From: Aquimarina atlantica
Lineage (GTDB): Bacteria > Bacteroidota > Bacteroidia > Flavobacteriales > Flavobacteriaceae
DNA length: 64,000 nt
Direction of reading: 5' to 3'
NCBI RefSeq assembly: GCF_000626715.1
Contig: NZ_AQRA01000005.1
Coordinates: 124,001-188,000, forward strand
Under the pieces are notes generated by a model. It searched no databases and had not been told where the DNA came from. It saw only the letters and a program-made list of their open reading frames with translations. The first letter of the stretch is position 1; the number at the start of each line of letters is the position of its first letter. The position numbers were made by a program, and so were the translations under genes. Shown in pieces: positions 51,406 to 62,300 of this stretch.

Positions 51406-51855
51406 ATGAATATCAGTTTTGATCTTGACAGCACTTTAATTCCAAACGGGAACGAGTTTGAAACAGAAAAGCGTAACGGAATTGCTAAGCTGTTCGGAAT
51501 TGAAAAAATACGAAAAGAGGCAAATAAATTAATTTCCGATTTGCAAAATCAAGGTCATAAAATCCATATTTATACCACATCATTTAGATCTAAAAGAAAA
51601 ATAAGATTGACTTTAGGATATTATGGAATAAAAGTCAATCGAATTGTAAACCAAACAGAAAATCGACGAGTTTTGAAGTCTCGGAATATTAACTCATCTA
51701 AATTTCCGCCAGCTTTTGGTTTCGATTTACATATTGATGATTTAGAAGGTGTTAGAATTGAAAGTGAGAGATTTGATTTTAAAGCAATTATTGTTAGACC
51801 TACCGATAAAGATTGGATAGAAAAGATAAAAAGTGAGATAAAAAATGCTGAGTAA
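51406..51855 (+). CDS. HAD-like hydrolase
   Basis: 149 residues. Motif I FDLDSTLI at the N-terminus (Asp5, Asp7), a Thr/Ser motif II in IYTTSFRSK and a motif IV-like FDLHIDDLEG. The small size and lack of a clear cap fit a minimal HAD phosphatase. Substrate unknown; stand-alone gene. Confidence 0.8.
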   Translation: MNISFDLDSTLIPNGNEFETEKRNGIAKLFGIEKIRKEANKLISDLQNQGHKIHIYTTSFRSKRKIRLTLGYYGIKVNRIVNQTENRRVLKSRNINSSKFPPAFGFDLHIDDLEGVRIESERFDFKAIIVRPTDKDWIEKIKSEIKNAE

Positions 51856-51970
51856 CACTATAAATGTAATCATAGCAGCTAAATGATGAATCGAATGTTT
51901 GTCATAATTATGGTAAGGCGCAATGCTTACAGAAAGAAAAGTTCGCAACCAATACTCAGAAAAATCAAAA

Positions 51971-51994
51971 AACAAGGTAACATTTTGCCTTGTT
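51971..51994. repeat. Hairpin upstream of the DUF5018-like lipoprotein gene
   Basis: AACAAGG (51971-51977)/CCTTGTT (51988-51994) with a 10-nt loop, 53 bp before the ATG at 52047. Possibly a terminator of the HAD gene; no long T-tract follows. Confidence 0.45.
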
Positions 51995-52046
51995 ACTACA
52001 CACATTAATGTTAATAGCAATTTTTAATATTTATACAAAAAAAGAA

Positions 52047-53195
52047 ATGAAAAGAATAAAATTATTTCCAGTTTTAGCAACTCTACTATTTTTAGCCAAT
52101 GCTTGTAATAGTGATAACGCAGTTGAAGAAATAAAACTGAATAATGAAAATACCATAAAATCCTTCGTAGTAACAATCAATTCAGTGGATTATACTGCGG
52201 AAATTGATCAAGAAAACAACACCATTAATTTGTCTCTGCCGTATGGAACTGATTTAACACAAATTTCTCCCAATATTATTACTTCAGAAAATGCTTCAAT
52301 TATACCAGCATTAGGTGTTGCACAAAGTTTTCAATCTCCAAAAACATATACCATTACTGCAGAGAATGGGGATATTAGGAAATACACTATCACTATAATT
52401 GCTCCAAATGATGAAAGTAAGATTCTAAGTTTAGTTATCGATAACAAAGATTCTGAAAATATTATAGGTTTTATCGATGAAGAGTCGAAATCAATACTTC
52501 TAGAAGTTCCAAATCCACTCGAATTATCTGCCTTGAAAATTAATCTAACTGTTTCAGAAAATGCAACCTCTGAACCATCATCTGGTAGTATTGTTGACTT
52601 GAGTAATTCATTGACATATAAAATAACCGCTGAGAATGGCGTCAGTTCTCAATATAGAATTGTCACATACACCACAAATCAGTTGGCTAATCCAAATGGG
52701 AATAATAGTGGTGACGGATGGAGTTTTGATGGGAATTCGGGAGTTGAATTAACTTTTGACTTCGGAAATATTTTCTATGTTGTTGCAAATGATGGTGACT
52801 TTTCACCCAATATTAATCAAACAATAACATTTCCCAGAGATTATAGTGAAAAATACATTCTATTTATTGGTAATCTGACTACAGAAAAAGTAGTTGAAGG
52901 ATCTATCACTAGACATCCTTACTTATGGGCATATCAAATAGGTAACTTTTCACAAGATGATTGGATATATATGCAAGGTATGTCACATACCGAAGGTGAA
53001 AATGTATGGCAGATTGTTTATGGGACTCATCAATTACTTCCAAATGCTACAGGAACACATTTCAAAATTGCACAAGCATTAAAAAAAGGAGATCCTTATG
53101 ATGGGACTAAAAGTAAATATAGAGATCTAGAAGTGAGACTTTTTGAATCTTCTGCGGATGCTGAAATTTATGTAGCGAAACTATATCAAAAATAA
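52047..53195 (+). CDS. Lipoprotein with tandem DUF5018-like domains
   Basis: About 382 residues from ATG 52047 (the frame is open upstream to 51990, but the later start gives the lipoprotein signal LFLANAC). Two tandem beta-sandwich domains of the DUF5018 kind follow (IKSFVVTINSVDYTAEIDQE... TYTITAENGDIRKYTITI and ILSLVIDNKDSENIIGFIDEE... LTYKITAENGVSSQYRI), then an ~170-residue unique C-terminal domain rich in aromatics. These surface lipoproteins are often linked to glycan handling. Its transcript ends in the bidirectional terminator at 53324-53356. Confidence 0.83.
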   Translation: MKRIKLFPVLATLLFLANACNSDNAVEEIKLNNENTIKSFVVTINSVDYTAEIDQENNTINLSLPYGTDLTQISPNIITSENASIIPALGVAQSFQSPKTYTITAENGDIRKYTITIIAPNDESKILSLVIDNKDSENIIGFIDEESKSILLEVPNPLELSALKINLTVSENATSEPSSGSIVDLSNSLTYKITAENGVSSQYRIVTYTTNQLANPNGNNSGDGWSFDGNSGVELTFDFGNIFYVVANDGDFSPNINQTITFPRDYSEKYILFIGNLTTEKVVEGSITRHPYLWAYQIGNFSQDDWIYMQGMSHTEGENVWQIVYGTHQLLPNATGTHFKIAQALKKGDPYDGTKSKYRDLEVRLFESSADAEIYVAKLYQK

Positions 53196-53323
53196 ACTCT
53201 ACTAACAAATAAACCTCATTAAAATGGGATATTCAAATCGTTATATATTCTTATCATAGCAGATATAAGCAGAACTGGTATAAGAGCATATCTGATCCTT
53301 AAGAGCCCATATCTGCAAGAAGA

Positions 53324-53356
53324 AAAACCCCATACAACTAGTCGTATGGGGTTTTT
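53324..53356. terminator. Bidirectional terminator between convergent genes
   Basis: ACCCCATAC/GTATGGGGT stem with loop AACTAGTC, flanked by AAAAA on the left and TTTTT on the right, so it works for the + lipoprotein gene and the - giant gene. Confidence 0.88.
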
Positions 53357-53384
53357 GGTTGGCTCGCCTGTTTTTACATATGTA

Positions 53385-56300
53385 TTACATGTCTGTAATA
53401 TAATCTAGTGATAATGTTAATGTTCTTAATCGAATTAATGGTTTTGGTTGTGCGGTTAGATTAGAAAATATAGTAAGATCAAACCAAAGTGATGCTTCGG
53501 TATCATCTACCTGATTTGTACTAAACCATTCTTTAATACTATTGGCCCAATCAGAAATCATTTGCTTCAATGCTTTATCCGATCCATCTCCCAGTACCTG
53601 TATCGACTGTAATGGTTGCATAACTACCGGAAGGAAAATATCGCTTAACTTACTGTTTGCCTGGTAGCTATAATTAGCATTCATTAAAATACTAACGGTA
53701 TCCTGGGAATTTTCTGCTAATAACGTATCAAACAAAATGGTAAGCTGTTGCTCTAACGTCCCTACATTAGGGCTGGACGGATTATTAATCGTTGCAATAT
53801 TTAGCGGTTCGCTACTATCTATAGTTGGGTGAAATGCATTCGAAAACCCAATATTACCTGTCGTATATACAAAATCATCTGCCGATGGTTTACCAGGAAC
53901 CAATTCTACATTACGTTTCAGGTTTGCAGTGGTATCTGCATCCTGTCTGTTTAGGATATTCATCGTAGGGATAAGTACCACACGATCTGCTATAGATTGC
54001 CCAATAGAAGCTTCAAGGATTTTGCCTGTATCTTTAGAAGTATAATAATAACTATAACTGGCTCCATCTTCGGGATCAATAGAAATTGCATTATAATCTG
54101 GGATATTCACAATCGGTATACCTATTCCTTCTGGTACTGCACCAAAAATATTAACTACTAATACTCCTGTAGTGGTTTCTATCGTTGTAGAACTTTCTTT
54201 GATGTAAAATGAGTATGGATCTGCTGTATAGCCTTGTTTTAATAGCTCATTAAAGGCATTAAGAGCAAAACCATTACTGGTTTCTGCGGCATCTGCCATT
54301 CTGGAGACCATCTGGTTATAAGAGGATAAGGCTACTGCAGCCGATTCGAACTGAGAAGCATCGGTAGTCGTAGCATCGATCTTGATTAGTGTATCATTAA
54401 ATACCTGATTAATGTTAGGGAAAACAGAAATAAACTCAGCCATCTGTGCAAATGCATCTTCAAAACTGCCAAGAGCTTTAGTCATATTCTCCTGAACATT
54501 AAATAGAATCTCAAAATTAACCTGATCTTGAGGATAATGGAAAGATTGAGAATACGTAATCTGGTAGTTCCAATTTAAGATATCATCTATCGCATTATTA
54601 GTACTGGTCATATAAGGATAAGAAGCTTCTTGTTTCACCATTGCTGGTGCAGTAGGGAAGGATCTTAGGATTAAAGGAACTTTAAATGCCCCTAATGAAG
54701 TTTCTAATGGATTGATTTGGCTTTTGTTTTTGCTTTTGCCTTTTGAAATAAAACTTAACCATGATGATGCTTTATAATCTTCGATTCCCGGAACCGAACT
54801 AATTTGGTGTTCGATCGCAAAGCCAGTATAGCTAATATCCAGATCTACATAAGATAGTACTTCATTTTCGGTACCTCTAATGATATCCGGAGAAGAAAGC
54901 AGGAATGGCAACTTGGCATCTTTACTTTCACTTAACGCTAATTTTGGTGAACTTAGACTAAAGGATGAGCTGAAGTTACCACCATCAACGTTTTTCTGTA
55001 CGGTATGACTTAGCGGAGGTGTAATAACGTTTCCAACTTCATCAAACAATGTATCTACAATAGTTACTACAGTTTTATCGATTACAGCATCTCCACTTAA
55101 TTTTAAACGTACAATGCGATTATTTTCACTAAGCAATGAAGCGTTTACAACATTTATATCATCAGAAACGGTGTAGTTACTTATTGTTTCTGCTTCTTCT
55201 TTACTCATAAAATTAGAGAAGAAAAGGTACACTATAGTAGCGTCATCCTGATCTAACTCTACTCCCATAAAGACAAAATTCTGATTTATATTTCCGTATA
55301 GTTGGGGAGTATCTGCACCTTCGGTAACCGTATCTGCTTGTACCGTTGCGGCAAACTGAATTCCGGCACGAGTAGTATACGCATTACTAAGTTTAACTAA
55401 TAATTGTTGTAAAAAGGTTTCCTGAATATCGGAGGTATCTGCTGTCTGTCCTGCAAAAACAGGGACCATCGATAGTTTAAGGATTTCTGCCAGTCGTTTT
55501 TTATTGGCCAACATATCGGTGAGGAATGTTGTACTTCCGAAATCATCAACTAATTGAATAGCAGCTGTAAATTCTGGAGTTAATACATTATCAATACTCG
55601 AAAAGATCTGTTTACCCCAAACATCCATATCAATGTTTTTAAAATCGGTATATGTAGAAGGAGTAGAAAAATCTATCCCTGTCTTAGGATTAAAATAGTA
55701 GATAGGAATGTGGTCTTTTGTTTCTAGTTTATTAGATATTGGTTTTGGTGCAAAAATCACCGGGTTACTGGTATCGTTGATCTCATATCCAATACTGGTA
55801 GCCGAATCAAGACCTAATCGGGTAGCCCATATTTCTGTACCCCCGGCATTACTTAGATTTTCATCACGGTCTACACCAGAAGTAACTTTAAGTTGATACA
55901 CATCATTTTTAGATAAAGCAGTTTCAAATCCAGCTGCAAAGTCTTCTAAACCTGTTGTTTTTGCTGCCTCTGCTTTAGATAAAGGAGGAACAATGGTACT
56001 GGCCGATTTAATACCTCCCGTAGTTTCAAAATCACCAGAAATAGAACCTCCGGTACGCTCGATGGTAAAACTTAACTCTAGTCGGAATATTTGCTCGGTG
56101 TTTACCTGTGTCGTGTCTATATCAAAAGATATCATATGATCACTATCTGGTGTCGCAGTAGTAATTTCTCCTATACTACGATTAGCCAAGAATAGATATA
56201 TAGAAGTGATCCATTCCTGAACCAAGCTATTCACATCATCTTTGCTTAGTACAAAAGCATTAGAAGTTAACGTAGTATCTATCTGAAAAGCAATACCATT

Positions 56301-59300
56301 AGGATCAGTTAACTGGTACCAAATCTGAGTATAAGTTTGTAGATCCCTGGTGGCTTGTTCTATCACTGTAGAGGTTGCCAGATCTTTATCATTATCAGCA
56401 CTAAATTTTGACCAGCCGTTAAAAATAAGAACATTAGTATCGTCGGGATTCGTTAAATCAGCTTTAACGTTACTTATGGTAACCGTTATTTCTACATTTT
56501 CAGGAATATTATCTACGGTAATAGTGACCGATTTTTTATCGGCATTAAGAACAATCGACTCGATATTAACATTTTGATCGATTGTATAATTAGCTTTGTC
56601 CACAGCACTAGTCTCATCTACAGTTACAGTATATTGCCCCAGAATGGTAGTACTATTTTTTGCTGTTGTTGAAATCAGTCCCTGATAATAACTAGGATCA
56701 AAATTTAATCCTGTATCTAGTTTGGCTTGCCCTTCTTCACCGGTTACCATCCAGGAAGAACTAACAGAAGGCCACTGGTTAAGTCCAAGAATAGCATCTG
56801 TATAGCCTGTTAATACCGGTGGTTCATTTAATGGCTCATTACTGGTTGCCGATGGATCTGATAACTCACTTATAATACTGTTACCATAAATATCCTGCCA
56901 TGCAAAATTAACTTGAAGAATATCTCCTAATCCTAAATATGGACTATCGTTCCCATCAGGGAGATCATGTTCTGAAGCTACTACCTCTTTACTAAAACGA
57001 GTATAAGGTATGCTTACCTGGTAGTTCCAGTTATCATCGGCAGTTAGTGTTTTTGGAACCTGTCTTTTATCGGTACTATCTGGATCTTCTGCATCTGTTG
57101 TCGGACCAGAAGGTAAACCAATGTTACTACTGTTAAAATAATCATTAGCTACTACCTGATAGGTGAGTGAACTATAGACATTTTGTAAGAATAACTCTCC
57201 AAAATCTGCTGTTTTTGGATTATCAGGAACAGGAGCAGGTATAGGTCGTATTGCATCTATAGAAGTAGTACCTGCCGCAACATTAGCCGTCCTGATTTTT
57301 GGACCACCAGTACTTGTAATATCTTGATTATCGGCAAATATCCCAATAACATCCTGATTGTAATTGGCTATAGAAGAAATATTTTCTCCATAAAAATCGG
57401 ATAATGAAGCGAAAGTAGTGCCGCCAGGGCTGGTACCTACAGTGATCGTAAGCTGCGGTAAGAAAATAGAATCAAATAAGTTTAACTGATCTGGTAATTC
57501 ACTACCTGATTTTTGTTTATTGATTTCCTGTATTGCCGCGACAGTCGTTTCAAAACGAGTAGCGATTTCCTGAAGTGTATTGCCACCAACTCCAACTTCG
57601 TAGATGCCTTCATTGATATTTAATTTAATCCCTGATCCAAGGGTTAGATTTTGATTATCGGTAGCGACATCAGCAATATTTCCGTAGTATGCATAGGCCA
57701 GTTCACTTAATGTTTGGGTATTGGCAGATGCTAATTTTATGATATTCGGATTGGATTGTGCAAAGAGTACAGAGTTATTTTTATTAATAGCCTCCCCATT
57801 AGCAAAAACATTCATATACGAAGTTATTGTGTTTTGCAGGCTTTCTTCAGAAGGTTTACTGTACATTACGATAAATGATAATGTAGCCTCCCCGTTATCA
57901 TCAAAAATACGATCCGGTAGCCCTTGTTTACTATCTGTATTATAGTAGTATAAATAATATCCTCCGTTTCTGGTAATGCTGGCTTGCCATAATAATCGTA
58001 AGAAATCTGTCTCTGTATTGAGCAATCGCATTTTTTCATCTTCAGGAATCGATGCAGTTTTAAGTAATGCACTAAAAGCCATATCAGGCCTGGTTTCCGT
58101 AGAAAGGTTTACCTGGGCTAATCCCATTGTGAGTGCATTTTGTGCATCGGTCTGTATACCATTAGGAGTGCTTCCATTAGAATCAACAGCATAGGCAGGG
58201 ATCAAACTGGCAATTAGCGAATTGTTATCACCAATTTCGCTAACTATTTTTTCCAGAATATTAGCGTTATTACTATTCGCTCCAACTACTTCATAAGTAG
58301 TTAGTGTAGATGGGCTATCAGAAACGATAGGCACTCTCTTTATAGTAACTTCTACCAGGGATCCTAATCCATAATATGCAACATCATGATTGATCATCTT
58401 TTTAGAAACGTCATCATATTGACCAATTAAAAATTCCATTCTTGGATTAACCGCCCGAGTGCTTAGATCCGGAAGTTGAAGTAATGTGTCTGGTAAAGGC
58501 CATAAGCTCAATGCTGGCACACCAGGAGGAGTACCTCCGTACGGAAGGTTAATAGAAGAAGCGGCATTCCATACAATCTCCGATGTATAAGGATAACTAG
58601 CTTCACTATTGGTAAACAAATCATTAACACCTAAGAAACTAAGACCAGTATTTAATTTGTTTTTAGTAGCATATTCAGCAACCTTATTTATGCGTATAGC
58701 ATCATCACTATCGGGTGTAATAGTAATTACCATTTTTGAAGGGTCATCACCGTTAAATGATAACCATTTTAATCCATCTGGATCTGGTTTGCTAAAGGTA
58801 ATTTCAAAATCATTACCTTCTGTAAGAGTGGGGATAGGAAACTGCTGACCATCTAGTGCATATAGTCCTGCAGATTCTAAATCCCCGTATGATAAAACAC
58901 CATTATTATCCTCTACCCACATTCCTTTATAGTTTGGTGTAACTCCATCTACCGGAAGTTTAAGCCCTGCCAGGTAATATCGAGAAGTCATACCAGACAA
59001 GTGCTGAATGCCTTGAGTAGCCTGAATTTCTTTAAGTAGTTCTCCTACTTTAAACTGCTCCAGATTTGCCATATCCAGAGTGGCAGAATCAAATAGATCT
59101 GCAATCTTATCGTTATTATGCTCTTTATCACCAGAATTGGCCAGATCTTCTGGAGTAACATTAAATTTAGAAGCTACACTTCTCAGGGTATCACCTTCGA
59201 CTGTAGTATATGTAACTAAAGGAATGCTCAATGTAGCAACAGGAAGTAGTAAGTTGGCTATAGTGGCGACATTACCATCAGTAATTAAAATATCGACATC

Positions 59301-62300
59301 AATTTTGTTTCCTTCGGGTACAGTGGCATTGATAGCATCAACGACTTGTTTTAGAGATTGAGAAGGTAAAGTGGTGTAATCGTATGTATAATTATTATAG
59401 GTAAAACTAATAGCGATACCTTCTTGCAGAATATTTTGAGTTTCTTTATTTAGTGTTGCCAGGCTATTTCCATCAAAACTCTTTCCGTAAATAGCTTGAT
59501 TAGCAATACTATCAAAAGTATCCCCCTGTTGCACAGTATATGTACTTTTAGAGATATACATGGTTTTGCCAGAAGTTAAAGTTATACCAGAATTATCATT
59601 AAAAAGTTCTGCAATAGTATACGCCATATCCCCAGAGAGATCACCATGATCATTAATCCATTTTACAATACTGTCTGGGCTATCTCCGCTATTGGTATAA
59701 TATTTAAAATCTTTTAAAGAATCCTGCGCACTCTGAACCATTTGTTTGGCAATCAGTAAGAAATAGTCGCTAAACACAAAGTTACCGACAGAGATATCTT
59801 CTCCTTCTGCAAAGGCAGCAAAAGTTACAGGATCTTTCTCTTGCATCTGGATTGCCAATTGATCGAAGTATTTTCTAAGATCACTTATATATGTAGAAGA
59901 AATAGTATTATAGCTTTCAAAATCATAGGCCACTCCTTTGTAATCGGTACCATAATCTGGTGTCGATAATTGTAGTGACAATGCCATTGGGAAAAATGTG
60001 GCATTGACATCTGTTTCTTGTTGTGGCTGTTCCTGAATATGCAGATCAAACTGGTCTGTCATAAAAGAATCTATAGCTTCTGTTGGGATTGGACTAGGAT
60101 TAGAAGGATCACTAAAATATGCTAGTAATTGTGTTAATTGCGAGCTGGTGACAGGAGTATTATCTACTTGTTCACTAGTAATAGGACCATTCTGAAGTGC
60201 AGCGACTGTCCATCTAAAGATTTCTTTACTTAATAATTCAAAAGAAGAATCTGCAGTGTCTTTAAAAGCTTTTTGGTATCCATCTACACGATCCTCTTGT
60301 GGTGGTGTCATAGATTCTAAGAAAAGCATAGCGATATAACATGCTTGTTGCTCGCTTAGTTGGGTAGCCTTATCACCGGCCATAGTAAGCCCAAGTCCCA
60401 GGTATCCTGTTAGTGGAGCTATCGTTGCAGCTTTTTCTAGGTTAGACCAGTTTGGTGTTACCTGAGTTAATGTTACTGTAAGTGGGTTGTGTAAAGCAAT
60501 ACGAAGTTGTTTTGCATTTTGTAACTCATTCTGCGCATATGCTTTTAAAGCCATACCAGAAGAAGCATCCTCCCAAGGTGGATTACTTGCTATGGCTTTG
60601 ATGGTAATACTTTGACTTATGCTTGCAGAGAAGCTGAAGTGCATTTTTATTTTGAATAGCCCCAGGTTTATACTTACACTTAATGAAACACTTACCGAAG
60701 CTGATAACTGAATTACAATAGGCTCGTAAGGAGAGAAGGTTAATTGAGCCAGTAATCTAATATCAATATTAAGATCAGCTTTTATGATCGCAAAATCAAC
60801 GGTACCATATAGTTTTCCGATAACTCCTACTGTACCTCTAAACCAGAAATAATATGCCTCTGCTACCTGGGCATCATTAGATGATGAGGTAGTCGTTAAT
60901 TGATATGGATTGTACTTGGCCAGAACTCCTTCTAAAATGGCTACTGCAGTAAGGCTAAACCCTGCTTTCAAAATACCGGCATCAAAATCATAGCCAAACC
61001 CAAATTGCATACCAAAACCAAAAACCAAAACTGGATTAAAAGTACCTAGAGTGGTATCTGGTACTTTATTAGTTGTCGCACTGCTTAGTTTACCAAAATA
61101 AACTCCGGCCGAACCCATAACAGGGATTGGGATACCTATTGGTGTCCAAATCAGGGTTTGGAAGGTAAATGATCGAGAAAAATCTTCTTTCCAAGGGAAT
61201 CCTATATCTACCTGAAAATCACCATTGGTGAACAATTCTATACCAAAAATAGGTAATGTAAGGTTAACCTGGCCTAGCTGTATTTTTCGCATTACTGTGG
61301 GTAAAGCAATTTCTGCTTTATACAGCCCAATGGTATCACTGATTTTTTTGTATAAAATCTGGAAGTCCAGACCTTTAAAAATACGAGCGGGTTCTCCTTC
61401 GAGAGCCAGGCGTAGCGCATATAAATTAGGATCGTTAAAAACAATCTGCATGGTGATAAAATAACCACTACTACTTGCATCAGATCCATTTGCTAATGCC
61501 ACTGCCGATGTAGATTTTTTATCTTCCTCGAGTTTAAGTACTCCAAAATCCATTCCTACCAGCCAGTTGCTGTTAGGGTCTAAAGTAATACCAGGAATTT
61601 CTCCGGGCTCTGTAGGTGGTAGATCAGCCATAATTTTTATAGCATCCTGTACTTTTTCTACATTCTGAAAACCTGGTATTGCAACGTGCTGTCCTAATGC
61701 GAGTAATTTTAAATCCAGATATTTGTTGCCTTGCCCCGAAGGAGAAGGCGTAGTTTCTGGTTTGGAGGCATCCCAGGTTAAAGGTTCCTTAGTGTCGTCT
61801 TGCCATAAGAAACTACCATCTAAAGTAACCATCACCCCATTATCTTTTGGATCAGTTTGGTTTGATTTGTAAGTAACTCCAATAGATTCTATAGTAGCAA
61901 ATCCTAATGGAATACGGCCTATACCCAGACTAAAACTCACCTGTTTTGATGTGAAATCATATTTTAGACTCAGGTTGTTAAGTGGTACCTTGTCGAGAAG
62001 ATTCCAGGGAGCAGCTAATCCAAATTGAGTTCCTGTTGCCCAGGAAACCATTTTTTCTACCATACTACCTATAGTAGTAGATTCGGTAAAGCTTAATTCT
62101 GCTACATAGTGATGTTTTCCATTGGTGCCAATGTCCTTTACTTCACCTTTTAAGAATTCCCAGATAATCCCAAAGGATTTTACACTGGGATCGAAATCAT
62201 AGAATGCCTGAAAATTGATACCTAACCAGGTAACATTAGCATTTATATTACCATAGTATCCTACTTCTGTTTCTTCATCTTTTTTACCATATGCTACCAT